Source: Dromiciops gliroides
Lineage: Eukaryota; Chordata; Mammalia; Microbiotheria; Microbiotheriidae
Direction of reading: 5' to 3'
Assembly (NCBI RefSeq): GCF_019393635.1
Contig: NC_057863.1
Coordinates: 622,103,791-622,167,790 of the forward strand
DNA: 64,000 nucleotides
This document shows positions 45,480-57,527 of the stretch, one piece after another. Every line of letters starts with the position of its first letter. Position 1 is the stretch's first letter. A model generated the notes under the pieces. It was not told the origin of the DNA and made no database searches. It saw only the letters and a list, made by a program, of their open reading frames with translations. A program made the translations under genes and the position numbers.

Positions 45480-48290
45480 TTCTTCTAAGATTTTCTTGAG
45501 ATTTCATAACCAGGGAAGAGCAGGCAGAGATGGTCTGCAGGCAAAAAAAATGAAAGGCTGGCCAGGGAGAGGGAAGGGGAGGGACTATGACTGTGGGGTC
45601 TGCCCCCACCTAGAGGGTCACCGGGCAGTAACAGTGTTGCAGGGTGCCACTCTTTGCAAGGCAGCACCACCCTTTCAGGATAGAAAATGTCAGGAAGGTC
45701 GAGGGTCTTCTCAGAAGCTTCCTCCTTGCTCACTCTCCTGATTCCCAAGGTAAGGATGCCCAAAGCAGGGCAAGTGCTGTGAACACAAGTGACCCGAATT
45801 TCATTTGTCGCAGGCATCGGGGCATCCGTATGTGTGAAGCAGCAACAGAATTAACTTCCAAATTAATGTGCTCTTCAGGTGTAAACCTGCCCCCAAGTGG
45901 GCAATAACTCAATTTTTTTAGAACTTTATGGTTTCCAAAATGCTTTCCTCCCCCAGACTGTACAAGTACTTGTCCTCTCACCCTCACTTTACAGATCAGG
46001 AAACTGAGCCCAGAGAGGTAGAAATGACTTGCCCAGAGTCAGCACGGGAAGCCATGTCTCCTGGTGCCAAGGCTGGCACTCTGGCCAGTTCAACTGCACA
46101 GCACGGGCAGATCAGCAGCAGGGCCAAGTCAGTGAAATGGGGGGTCTTGGGGATGGTCTTGGCAGGCTGGTCTCACGAGTCACTTCCTTCATGCTGTTTT
46201 TGTTTCCTCTTCCACAGCCTGAGGTTCAGCACATCCTCTCCTCTGCTGATGACCACCCTGAGAGCCTCGCTCTCCACGACTCCTCCATGGACCTTCCAAG
46301 AGCCTCCCTGATGCCAGTGAGTTCCTCATTACCTGCAGGTGCCAATGCTGCAGTCACAGGTTTTATGGCGCATGTCTAGACACCACAGGCTTTCACACCG
46401 CTTTCATGGATGAAGCCAGCAGTGCTCAAGGTGTGACTGCCCCTAGGATGATGACCCGGCACTGACCACTTGCCTAATCCCCTGGGAAGCACAAAAGGAA
46501 GACACTAACATGCTCTCAGACTCAGCCTGGAGCACGGGCCTTTACCCTCTTTGATCTATTATTAACTCTGAGTGAGGGAAATTGAAAAAATTTGGCCAGA
46601 AACACAAAGCATCTGGATGAGCTTTGCCCTTCACAGAAACTAGAGAACCAGATCCATCCGGGCCAATGCTCCGTATTCACATTCTGGGGTCGTGGAAGAG
46701 GCAGTGCCTTCTTTCTCTAAATATTTTTACATACAATGTGTGCATGTCTGTATGTATGTATACACACATACACACGCACAGATACACATATACACTGCTT
46801 ACAGCTGTTATGCTCCTCAAGAGGACACAAATAATGGTGATCACAGCTCTCATTTCTATAATACTTGAAGGTTTTCAAAATACTTTTTTTCATAGAACTC
46901 CTGAGAGGTCGGCAGGACAGGCATAATTCTACTCGTTTTACAGACAAGGAAACTGAAGGTGTGTGCAGCGAGTATTCAACCCCAGGCCTTTTAACTCAAA
47001 GTCCTTTGCTCTTTTCTGTTTCACCTTTAAGTCATCCTGGCCTCTAGACTCTGGATTTGACACAGGAAGGGGATGATGGAGGAAAAGGAGTTTGTCTACA
47101 CTGAGGTTTCTTCATGCTGATGGGCTGGGCCATTAAAAATTTTTTTTAACAACTGGAAATATTTATGTATGAACATATATAAAATAAATGTCATTTCTAT
47201 TTTAAAATCAGGATGGCATTAGTATGAATGGCACAGTAATAGACCACTGACTGTCCCAGTTCCTTGTCTCCCAACTCTGCTGCACAACAGTGGTCTCTCA
47301 AAGGCCTACAGGCCTTTGGGGAAGGCTTTCCAATTGTGTTCCTGTGGGGGAAGGAGCCACATCCTCCTCCTAGACACTCTTTCCCACCTCAATATAAATG
47401 TAAATGTTGTATCCTGTCGAAGACCAAATAAGCTCCAGTAGGGTCAGAACTCCCATTTTGTTTTTGTGTCCCCAGTACCTAAGAAGGCCTTGCACACAGC
47501 AGGGTGCCACTCTTTGCACTCTTTGAATTTTCTCTCCTATGTGGGGCACTCCCCTCCTTAGGTTCATATTCTTCTGATCCCTGGTCAGAATACTTTGGAT
47601 GTAGACTCCAACCTAGGGAGGCCGTGCTCAGACTCTGCCTCTAAGTTGGTCTCTTCCCAAGGAGGCCACCAAGAATTGTGAACCCAGAAGCCTCCCCTCC
47701 CAAGCCAGCTGTCCGTTGTTCCAGGGAGCCTCGTTTTTAGGTCATTACAGAAGACAGGGATGTGCTGATTGAACCAGAGGATGCTTTAAGAAGTGACAGT
47801 TCAGCATTCTGACAGGACCTCTCCGAATCTAACAGCACAAGTTAAACCTTAGCAGGCAGGCACAGCGGAGTAAGGGGAAATGGAGAAATTCTCACAACTC
47901 TTGATTCTGCTTGTATGAAGACAGATTCAATGAGACAACAATCCATTGAAACCCTCAACTTTTATAGCTCTTCAAATGAAAGCTTTTTATCCAAGGAGCA
48001 TTCATCTCCCAGAACTCCACTCTTCCATCAAAGCCACTCCCAAGGTGTCCATACTCAACAGTTGCCAATTCAGAGATGCGTAATTGCCTGTTCTCTGAGC
48101 AAGAGCTTAGGGTTCTTCCATGTTCCCCACAAGGGGCCTGTCCTTTGGAAGACTCAGAGCTTAAGTCCTTATACTATAAGGAGGCTAGGGATAGGGTTAG
48201 GGACTGGACGTGGGATCTCACTGGTATAAGGAATGAACTCTTGGGTAAGGGAACTCCATCGACCAACGTGGGTTTGCATTTTCTCTGCAA
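45480..48290. other. Largely unique intronic DNA
   Basis: MIR-like relics at 45980-46080 and 46850-47040, a CA/TATG simple repeat at 46738-46800 and an L2-tail-like piece at 47430-47520. The short frames at 45.9-46.4 kb have no exon signals or recognised homology. Confidence 0.5.
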
Positions 48291-48302
48291 TTTAAGAGTC
48301 TT

Positions 48303-48452
48303 GGGGGCAGCTAGGTGGCAGAGTGGATAGAGCACCAGCCCTGGAGCAAGAGTACCTGAGTTCAAATCCAGCCTCAGACATTTAACACTTACTAGCTGTG
48401 TGACCCTGGGCAAGTCACTTAACCCCAATTGCCTCACTAAAAAAAAAAAAAA
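48303..48452 (+). mobile_element. MAR1/WSINE-type SINE
   Basis: Near-consensus copy with a 16-A tail; duplication AAGAGTCTT at 48294-48302 and 48453-48461. Confidence 0.95.
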
Positions 48453-48754
48453 AAGAGTCTTAGAGAGCTTCCTGGTCATGGAGAGGTTGAGAGCCTTACC
48501 TAGGATCACCCAGGCAGGATAGGTCAGGGATGTGACTGGAACCTAGGTCTTCCTGGCCTTAAGAAATTATATACAAATTAAACTATGCGCTGGTGTGGAT
48601 AACACATAACCTCACTGCTTCAGTATGAAAATAGTTCTGCTTTGGCAACATGCCCAACAGAAAAGGAGGCATCATGGCAAAGGATATTAGATCAGAGGCA
48701 GGCTGGTGGTATATATGGAATATTGGACCTGGCATCAGGAAGACCTGGATTTAG

Positions 48755-49195
48755 ATGCAGTAATAATAATGACAGCCAACGCTTATATAGTGTTTGAAGG
48801 TTTGCAAATGATTTTACAAACATCTCATTTGATCTTCACAATCCTCTTGGGAAGGACATGCTATTATTACCCCGATTTGATCGATGAGGAAATTGAGGCA
48901 GATAGAAGCCAAGTGACTTGTCCAGGGTCACATAGCTACAGTGTCTGATGATACAAATTTGAACTCAGGACTTCCTGACTCTAGGCCCAGATTTCTATCC
49001 CCACTGTGCAGTCTAGCTGCTTTTACACTTACTGTATAACCTGGGACAAGTCACATCACCTCTGCCTGCCTCAGTTTCTTCATCTGTAAAATGGGAATAA
49101 TAATGGTACCTACCACCCAGGATTTGTGTGAGAATTAAGTGAGATAATATTTGTAAAGAGCTTGAACAATCTTAAAGCACCAAAGAAAAGCTATC
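48755..49195. repeat. Two MIR/MIR3-like relics
   Basis: First (-): CAACGCTTATATAGTGTTTG, AAGTGACTTGTCCAGGGTCA. Second (+): GCCTCAGTTTCTTCATCTGT, GAATAATAATGGTACCTACC. Confidence 0.7.
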
Positions 49196-49399
49196 ATCAT
49201 CGTCGTTGTCGTCATCAGTTCCAAAACATCAGGCTAGGATTGCTGGCAAGTTCTGTCACTGAGAAACTGTCCAGAGTCACCTGGTTTGAAAATCTGCAGA
49301 ACTACCTGCTTGCAATTTAGATGCGAACCCTGGCCAATGGGATGAACATTAGAAAATAAGGCTAAGTAGGGGACAGGTACACATCTCAGTGCAAATGAA

Positions 49400-51541
49400 C
49401 ACATTGGCTACAAACTAGTTTAGTCATTGGTGGAAAGAACAATGAATATTAACCCATGGCAAAAAAAAAATTCACCTTTCCTTGTTACCCTTTATCCAAG
49501 CGTGTTAAGGTTTTCATTAAAAAAATGAATTTGAGAAGAATGGGAAATAGTGGAGATTTTCTCAAAATGCAACCAAGAAATATTTGGTTATTTTGCAACT
49601 GAAGGCTTTTTAACTTTGTCCTTAAATCCTATGTCAGGAACTCTTTATCTTCTTATGTTAATTAATTAAAGACAATGAAAAAATTAAATGAAACTCAACC
49701 TGGGAGAACAAAGTTGAAGCAACTATGGCACTGGGGACTTTGTAGGGGTTTAACTACATCGGGAAGTAATTACACAATATTTTCCAGAAGTGAAACTGCG
49801 AGGCTAACTGGAAAAAATGTGGAAACGTTTAGTTAGAACAGTAGAGCAAGGTATTAAAGCCCCTTTTATGGGGTTAACTCCGAAGGAAAATATGCAAATA
49901 ATTAGATCTTTAAATGTGTTTTTAATCACAATCCTAGAAAAAAAAAAGTCAGAGGTACCGTTTGGTGTTGCTGACTTTTCCTGAAAACCCCTGTTCTGCT
50001 GAGTAGCAGTGACTCTTATGTCCACGTCACCATGAAGGCTCAGACTGACAAAGAAGATATTGCAGAGAAACGCTTGCTCGCCTGGCTCCCTCACCAGCCT
50101 TCCATAGGCTGCTGAGAACACACACGGTCACACGCTCCCTGCAATGCTGGCTGGAAAGACTCATGGTTGGGTCAGCGTGTGCAGCTTCAGCTTTTTACCA
50201 TTCAAGCCCAGTCAGCTCCAGCAACTCGCCATCTTTCTTGTGAATTCCAAGGGCCGCATGGCAGCTGCTTTGCCAATTTTATTCTGATGCTTGTTTCAAG
50301 CTTTCCCTGGTTTCCTGTTTCACTGGGCTCATTTTCTCACTAGGAGCCCTCCTCTAAAGCCCTCATGGCAAAATCCCTTGGATGATACATTTTGGGCCCA
50401 GGCTGTTCTAGTGAGAAAAAGAATTTCCCAAGGATCAAAAAAGTGGTTCAACTTAAACCAGGGAAGAGGACTCAAAAGAACAATGTGCAATCATGAATAA
50501 TCTCCTTTAACCCTTGACAAAAAGGCATTGCAAAGGAAACAGGGGAGTGCTGTCCAAATGTTGACATGCTCAACTGCTGTCACTCTAATGCACAGGCAGA
50601 TTTTAGTGGCTTGGAAGAGGGCAGCTATGGACCTTGTACACAATGGAAATATACCAACTCAGCTCTGCAGAGAGGTCAAGATTCCCACTAATGGGGACGG
50701 AGGGCAGGAAGGGCCAAGGCAGCTTCTGAGCAAAGGCAACAAAACACCAGGCAAAAATGCACAGGAAATAAAAATGCCTTTATCCAAATGAAATTGTATG
50801 GGGAAATCAGAGAGCTGGAATTTACGACTAGAGCTGGCACCATGTTAGAATAGCAAGAAAATCAATGCTACTCTGTGACTTTTTTCTCCCAAAGACTGCA
50901 AATGGTTGAGGACTTGATACATCTTCTCTTCTTGAAAGAGCACTTCAGTGAATGCCAAAGGGAGCGATTAAGTGCATAGCTGACCTTGGGAGAAGCTACC
51001 ACCCACTAAATGAACAATATATGAGATCCTTCAGCAGCTGGATTTTGTCCCTGATTTTTGCATCTTACACTGCTCTAAGAAGATAAAGACATGCTGTACA
51101 GCATCAGTCAATTCAGTCCAGTATTATTTGTGACAAAGGCACTTGGGGATTGTCCTTACAAATTACAGATTTACTTCAGACATCCTTATAAATAATTACA
51201 GAACAACCAACCCCTCATTTTTACCAGCCCACATAGAATAGAATTTTTTAAAAAATGAAGCTGTGTTCTTTTCTACTCACCAAGAACAAATAATTGTTTT
51301 CTTCAGGCAAATGACTTTTTACAAGGCTACCTTAGCTGGATTTATAAACCAACATTTGGAGCAAAGATCCTTTGACCAGTTTCAATAGGCTAAAGTTCTG
51401 ATGACCCTAACAGATGAACACAAAAGGACTATAATTTGAGATGCTCATGTTAATTTGATTTTTGGATGAAAATGTGCAGACCTAAAGTTGAAAAACAGAG
51501 CCCTTGATGGACAAAGTCAATTATGCAGCATTCCTACTTAC
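49400..51541. other. Repeat-poor intronic block next to the 51.6 kb exon
   Basis: More than 2 kb without SINE, LINE or microsatellite, in a window where insertions otherwise occur every 1-2 kb. Contains a TATGCAAATAATTAG octamer-like word (49890-49904). No coding frame with splice sites was found, and the flanking exon phases leave no need for one. Confidence 0.45.
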
Positions 51542-51673
51542 AACTCATCTTGAATGTTGTCAGTCAGTCTGAATAACTGCTCCTGTCCGTCGGCCTGGCT
51601 CTCCGAGTACCTGGGAAGCAGCCCTTGGGGTCCTGTACAGCAACGAGGTTTCCGTACTCTCTGGGCTTGGGTC
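51542..51673 (-). CDS. VPS13D: VPS13-family lipid transfer protein, third-from-last coding exon (probable VPS13D)
   Basis: On the minus strand a polypyrimidine run and TAG acceptor (51676-51674) precede this 132 bp exon, and a GTAAG donor (51541-51537) follows. The exon has one leading base, 43 codons and two trailing bases. The frame reads RVRKPRCCTGPQGLLPRYSE and continues to LFRLTDNIQDE, which I recognise as the segment just before the C-terminal PH-like domain of a VPS13 protein. The two trailing bases (TT) plus the first base (C) of the next exon make Phe, so the splice phases fit exactly. VPS13 proteins are very large rod-like bridges that move phospholipids between membranes at contact sites; VPS13D is linked to mitochondria and peroxisomes. 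The family call is firm. The paralogue call rests on recalled C-termini: VPS13A and VPS13C end differently. The exon encoding the preceding residues was not found. Confidence 0.88.
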
Positions 51674-51829
51674 CTAAAGGAATAAAAGACCAAAATTCAC
51701 TGACATGGAATAAACATTTAAAAAAAAAACGACTGGAGGTCAGGTAGGACACCAGGGCTTCACCTGCTTTGCCACTCTCTACCCCCATTCTCTCATGTTA
51801 CCCCCAAATCTGGCACCAAAGAGCCTTTT

Positions 51830-52114
51830 GAGCTCAACTGTTGGTTTTCTTTTTACTTTGCTTAAGTCATTGTATACACTGTTTGCCTGGCTCTGCTTCC
51901 TTCCCTTTGCAACCGTTCATGTAAGTTTTCCTATGCTTCTCTGCATTCATCATGTTCTGTCATTTCTTACAAAATAGTAAAATTCTATTACATTCCTATG
52001 CCACAGTTCATTTAGCCATTCCCCATATAAACGATATCTACTTTATTTTCAGTATTTATTTTACACTCTAAATAGTACCAAAAAGTACTACTATAAATAC
52101 TTTGGAGTATATAT

Positions 52115-52172
<58 letters not shown>

Positions 52173-52560
52173 CCTTTATTTTAGCATGACTTCTTTGGAG
52201 TATGCCTACTATTACAATTTCTGGGAATGGACATTTGTGCTACTTTATTTGCATAATTCCAAATTGCTTTCCAGAGTGGAAATCACTAATTCATAGTTCC
52301 ACCAATAATGCATTGATGTGCCCACCTTTTCATAGCCCCTTCAATATTGACCATTCCCATCTTTTATCACCTTCGCCAATTTGCTGGGTATGAGGTGAAA
52401 CCTCAGGGCTGTTTTCATTTGCATTTCTCTTACTAGTGATTTGGAACATTCTTTCATATGGTTGGTTCTTAATAGTAGGCATTTGAGAGCTATCTGCTCA
52501 TATCTATTGATCACTTATCTATTAGGGGGATGCTCAATTCCTATCTTCTGTCTTCTCTGG
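51830..52560 (-). mobile_element. Old L1 3'-end remnant with (CA)n expansion
   Basis: GCCACAGTTCATTTAGCCAT, AATTGCTTTCCAGAGTGGAA and TGAGGTGAAACCTCAGGGCT are the decayed antisense L1 3' UTR. Confidence 0.65.
52118..52171. repeat. (CA)n microsatellite
   Basis: 54 bp of perfect AC, about 450 bp upstream (in gene sense) of the 51.6 kb exon. Confidence 0.95.
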
Positions 52561-52839
52561 AAAATACAGAACAAAAATGGCTAATGGGATATTGATAATC
52601 ATGAGAAGTGAGGAGGTGGCAAGATTGGAGTGCCCAGATGAAGTCAAGTTGCTTGGTCTAGTTAGGTAAGTGAGAGTATTCTAAGGTAATCAGAGAACTC
52701 TCAGATGTGATAGCTGGGTCACTGCCAGTCATAGGTGAAAGATCATGATGAATGTTATGATGAAGCATGAAGAAGTCACACAAGCTAACTTTATTTCCAT
52801 TTTAGACAGACACCAAACTGGTAGAGAAGTAACCTGGAG

Positions 52840-52965
52840 TTGTGGGAAAAGCGTAGAGTCAGGAAAAGCTGGGTACAAATACTTCCTCTGACACTTACTA
52901 GCTGAGTAACCCTGTCATTGAATCTCTCAGTTCTTCATGCAATTCCCTAATACTTATCTCTTAGA
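52840..52965 (+). repeat. MIR-like relic
   Basis: AGAGTCAGGAAAAGCTGGGT and CACTTACTAGCTGAGTAACC. Confidence 0.6.
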
Positions 52966-53709
52966 CAGATTGTTCATAGACAGACTGTTCCAACATTGGC
53001 ATGGTTATCAGATCTGCAGGTGAGACAAAGGTGGGGAAGATAGGGAACTCAGTTTCAGAATTCAAAAACATCTGAATAGGCTGGAATTTTGTTGAACCTA
53101 TAAGGTTAAAAATAACAGGGATAAACATAAATTCTTACAAATGGATTCAAAAGATCGATTTCATATGGGGAAGTGTGGTTGGATAACAATCTGTCTGAAA
53201 ATGGTCTAGCAAAATGGGAAGGTGATTGTGGACTGTATCTGGCAATACAGCTTCTACCAAGCCATGCTAGGACAAAGGAGGTGACAGTCCTGCTGAGCTC
53301 TGCACTGGCTAGATTGAATCAGTATTCAGTTTGGGACCTTGGAGTTCATGAGGGACATGGATAAATCAGAATAAGTCCAAAGGAGAACAGCTAGGACAGT
53401 GAATGGTTTCTAGGTACATGAGCATCAGCTGAACTAGGGGTGTAAAGTCTAGAGAAAAGAAGACTAGGGGTTCAAGTATTTGAAGGACTCTAACCTGGAA
53501 AAGGGTTCAGATTTGCTTGATTTAGTCTTAGAAGGCAGATCTAGGAGGAATGAGTAAAAGTTGCAAAGAGGAAAATTTCAGCTTGATCCATGGGAAAACA
53601 TCCTGATAATGAGTTGCTCTGGAAGGCAGGGAGTAGGTTTTCTCTCATTTGGGATCTCGAGGAGGCTATATAACTGCTTAGCAGGTACGCCTAAAAAGGA
53701 TACTTTAAA
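52966..53709. other. Unassigned, probably old LINE-derived
   Basis: Text such as AACTAGGGGTGTAAAGTCTA and GGAGAACAGCTAGGACAGTG resembles a CR1/L3-type interior in the plus sense, but no frame supports it. Confidence 0.3.
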
Positions 53710-53724
53710 GAATGCATGTACTAG

Positions 53725-53889
53725 GGGCAGCTAGGTGGCGCAGTGGATAAAGCACTGGCCCTGGATTCAGGAGTACCTGGGTTCAAATCCGGCCTCAGAC
53801 ACTTGACACTTACTAGCTGTGTGACCCTGGGCAAGTCACTTAACCCCCATTGCCCCGCAAAAAAACCCAAACCCCCCCCCCCAAAAAAG
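53725..53889 (+). mobile_element. MAR1/WSINE-type SINE
   Basis: Close to consensus, with a mixed A/C tail; duplication GAATGCATGTACTAG at 53710-53724 and 53890-53904. Confidence 0.95.
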
Positions 53890-55181
53890 GAATGCATGTA
53901 CTAGAGTAGATGGCCGCTGGGGTCCCTTTTGCTGCTGAAATTCTGTGGCTTTGTGATTCTCTGAACAAACTAGAAATCCCTGAAGTATAATGGTGATCTG
54001 GTCAGATTCTGAACAGTTACAAGTATAGGAGAGACAATCTCTCTCTCTCACAAACATGACTTGGCCAGCCAAGGCCCTCATTAGAATTAAATAAATAAGG
54101 CAGCTTGAGGGTGAAGATGAGATACAAGAGGACAGTAACTGGGGTGCTTTGCTTGCTTTATTTTAGGTTTAGACCAGTACCATAGATGGTATAAATGGTA
54201 TACAATGCTTAGATTCCAAATGGGTGTGAGCTAAATATAAAAGTTAACAAAAATGACAGGAAACAGGAAGGAGGCAGCTTTTACAACTTTGGCTTTGGAG
54301 GAAATTCTTGATCAAACTCTTGAGGTGAACACAAGAGATAAAAAGCAATTCCAATCATATAAAATTGAAAAGCTTTTTATGAATAAAATTACTACTGTTG
54401 GAGTAAGAACAAATGTTGAATAGGAAAAATATTTGCATTGAATATTTCTTAAGTCTGATATCTAATTATAAAAGCAACTGAATAAATATCTAAGATCAAG
54501 AATTATAGAAATATACAATTTAAGAACTGGAAGAGACCGGAGTGACCGTCTAGTCCAATCCCCATCATAACATAACCAGCGAAGGATGGAGAGGCAAGGA
54601 GGTAAAATGGGGAGCATCCGTTTGGGGATCAGATGACCTGAGTTTGGATACTGACTCTGTCACTTAAGACCTGGACGACCTTGGCTGGGGAAGTCAATTA
54701 ATCTTAAACCTCAGTTTCCTCATATGTAAAATAGAGGGTTGATTAGATGACCCCTCCAAAGGTTCCTTCAAACATCCTATAGTTGTTCATCCAGTCTCTG
54801 ATTGAAGACCTACAAGGAAGGGGAATCTGTCACCTGTCAGGACAGTCCCTTCTGGACAGCCTGGGAAGGTTTTTCTGCCACCAAGCCTCAATTTGTCTAT
54901 CTTCATCTTCCATTCGTTACTCTTGGTTTTATCTTTTAGGGAAAATCCTTCTTTCACATAACAGATGGTCAAAGGATATAATGTTTTCAAAAGAAAAACT
55001 GCTCAGTGTTAACAACTGTCTGAAAAAAAAAAAACCCAACTTCTCTGAATCACTAATAAGAGATGCAGATTAAAACAATGCTAAAGCTTTACCTCCCACC
55101 CAATCAAAATGGTGAAAGTGATAAAAAATAGAATTTGTAGACAAAGCTGCAAGGGCTGCAGGCAGACCAGGCTCTCTAGAT

Positions 55182-55725
55182 CAGAAGTGCCAATCCCATA
55201 AGTCATACGTGGCTCATAATATTCCTAACACAGCATAGCCCAGATTAAAACGTAACCAGGATGCAGATTGGACCATACTAGTTCTTGTGTTTTTGGTGCT
55301 GTTGTTTTTCTTTTTTGAGGTTTTTCCTTTTTGCTCTGATTCTTCTCTTATAACATGACTAATGCAGAAATATGTTTAATGTTATTGCACATATATAACC
55401 TATATAAGATTACTTGCTGTCTTGGGGAGGGGGGAATGAAGGGGAGGGGAGGGAGGGAGAAAAATTTGAAACTAGAAATCTTATAAAAACAAATGTTTAA
55501 AACTATCTCTACATGTAACTGGAAAATAATAAAATACTTTTATGATTAAAAAAAAGGTTAAACAACACCTAGATGAAAAAAAAACGTAACCAGGACACAC
55601 AAAATAAATAAATGTATAATAAAACACAGATAACATTACATGATAAAACTAAGTCAATGTGTTGCCCTCAAGAATCTTATATGCAGACTAGTGACCTCCA
55701 TTTCTATTTGAGTTTGATACCACTG
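55182..55725. mobile_element. hAT MITE copy 3, interrupted by an L1
   Basis: Left end CAGAAGTGCCAA (decayed) and right end TTTGATACCACTG. The interior matches copy 2 (AACACAGATAACATTACATG) and, inverted, copy 1. Confidence 0.7.
55262..55580 (+). mobile_element. 5'-truncated L1 tail (319 bp) with possible 3' transduction
   Basis: L1 terminal sequence (TTTTTGCTCTGATTCTTCTC, CTTGCTGTCTTGGGGAGG, AATAATAAAATACTTTTATG) ends in an A-tract (55548-55555), then 20 non-L1 bases (55556-55575), then a second A-tract. The duplication AAAACGTAACCAGGA is perfect at 55247-55261 and 55581-55595. Confidence 0.92.
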
Positions 55726-56433
55726 CTTGAAAGTACTCCTAGAGCTGGGAATTGGTCTAATCATTCTGAGAAATCGTTTGGAATTATGTAAACATGTTAC
55801 TGAAACTTTTTATACTCATTGACTGTTATTTTTCTATTGGGAATAGATTGTAAAGAGGGGTAAAGACAGAAGATTTTGTTATAAAGGAGAAATACTACAT
55901 GTGTAAATAGTAAAATAGTCCTAGTAGCTCTTTTTGTGGTATCAAAAAAAAAGAGAGAAAATTAGGTGAGGAATGAGTAAATGGAAGAATGGTTTAACAG
56001 GACTGTGAAATATAGACATAATGAAACATTATTGCGATAAAAGAAACAATTAGGAAGAATTTTGAGAAACATAGGAAACTCCTATGAATGAAGAAAGCAG
56101 AATCAAGAGAATAATGTAAACAGTGAAGACAAGAATATAAATGAAAAGATCAGTAAAAGGAGACCAAACTCTGAGCAACTTCAATGATCAATCTTAGTCC
56201 TGGAGAAAAATGGTGAAGAGCACCTCTCTCTTTTTTTATAAAGGAGAAGGGGGATACAGGTGTAGATTATTGCATATCATATCTGTCATACTCAATTTAG
56301 TGATTTGTTTTGCTTAACTATTTTTTCTTTATTACCACAGAGAGCTAAATGGGTGAGAAGTAGTTCCAGAATCCAGAATCTAGAATCCAGAAATAACTGT
56401 GAGACAAAGACAAAAGGGGTCAATAAAGCAAAA

Positions 56434-56500
56434 AAAGAAAAGAGGAAGGAAGAAAGGAGGGAGGGAGAGAGGGAGGAAAGAAGGAAGGAAGGAAGAAAAT
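56434..56500. repeat. Purine tract (GGAA/GGGA)n
   Basis: Nearly pure A/G with GGAAGGAAGGAAGG at the right end. Confidence 0.9.
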
Positions 56501-57019
56501 GACATGTATTCTGTACCTGTATATTTGGAATTTCCATGTCAAAGCAACCAAACACTTTTCTAGGATGTCAGAGAAAGAAGAAGATATATAGGCCAACAAA
56601 AGAAATGTAAAACACTTTTGCCACAAAAAGCCCTGAACCAAACACAGGCTAGTTTACAAAATGAAGACGTTCACTCAAAGAGTTGGCCAAGCCCCAGAAA
56701 GTTTTTCAATTAAGGGAGCTAATAGTCAACAAGATAGTTATCTTGCTCCTTGGATAGAAAAGGAGAATGATGTCTGTTCAAAGACTAAGTCCATGTAGGA
56801 TGTAATGTTATGAAATCTGGTGCTAATGATCCACCTATTTCTTTTCATAATCAGGCAGCCAATAAATATTTATTAAGCCCCTACTATGTGCCAGACACTA
56901 TGCTAAGCACTACAGACACAAAAAGAGGCAAAAGAGTTTCTGCCCTCAAGGAGCTCACAATCTAATGAGGGAGACAACAAAGAAAACAAATATCTACAAG
57001 ATATTTGGGGATGAAACAA

Positions 57020-57245
57020 GCATTTTTATGGTGCCTACTATGTGCCAGGCAATGTTAAATGCTTTAAAAATATTTCATTTGATCTTCACAATAACCTGCA
57101 AGGTAGATAGATGCTATTATTACCTCCATTTAAAGCTGAGGAACCTGAGGCAAACAGAAATTAAATGACTTGCCCAGAATGACAGCTAACAAATGTCCGA
57201 GGATGAATTTCAACTCAGGTCTTCCTGACTCCAGGCCTAGTACTT
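57020..57245 (-). repeat. MIR/MIR3-like SINE
   Basis: ATTTGATCTTCACAATAACC, TGCTATTATTACCTCCATTT and ATGACTTGCCCAGAATGACA. Confidence 0.75.
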
Positions 57246-57527
57246 AACTATAGGATGAATAGGAGATAATTGACAGAGGGAAAGGACTTGAGAGGGGTTG
57301 GGAAAGGATTCTTGTAAAAGATGAGATTTTAGTTGGGACTTAGAGGAAGCCAGGGGGCAAAGATGAGGAAGGAGGGGAGTATTCCAGGCCTTGGGAACAA
57401 CCAGAGAGCTAAGGGAGGTGGAGCGTTTTGTTTGTGTTAACCAGATCAAAGAGTCCGTGTTGGAGAACAAGGTATAAGGAGAATAGAAAGGCAGGAAGAG
57501 CTTGAACAAAAAGATGTCGTATTTGAT

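Larger units (their letters stand above)
34454..51541 (-). other. VPS13D: 17.1 kb penultimate intron of the VPS13D-like gene
   Basis: Splice sites at both ends are canonical and in phase. Content from right to left: repeat-poor DNA 49.4-51.5 kb, MIR relics and a SINE 48.3-49.2 kb, largely unique DNA with MIR relics 43.6-48.3 kb, an ORF1-bearing L1-like remnant with SINEs and microsatellites 41.0-43.6 kb, mostly unique DNA 38.5-41.0 kb, and the nested repeat stack at 35.0-38.5 kb. Confidence 0.85.
54270..56340 (+). mobile_element. Decayed L1/HAL1-like 3' region, split by hAT MITE copy 3
   Basis: Pieces at 54300-54490, 54970-55180 and 55726-56340 (TAGCTCTTTTTGTGGTATCA, TGAAATATAGACATAATGAA, CAGAATCAAGAGAATAATGT) follow L1 3' UTR order but are strongly degraded. 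A MIR-like relic (54600-54780) interrupts. Confidence 0.5.

Noticed and set aside
53836..54081. Open frames over poly-C/poly-A near 53870
   Set aside because: They are the tail of a SINE plus flanking simple sequence.
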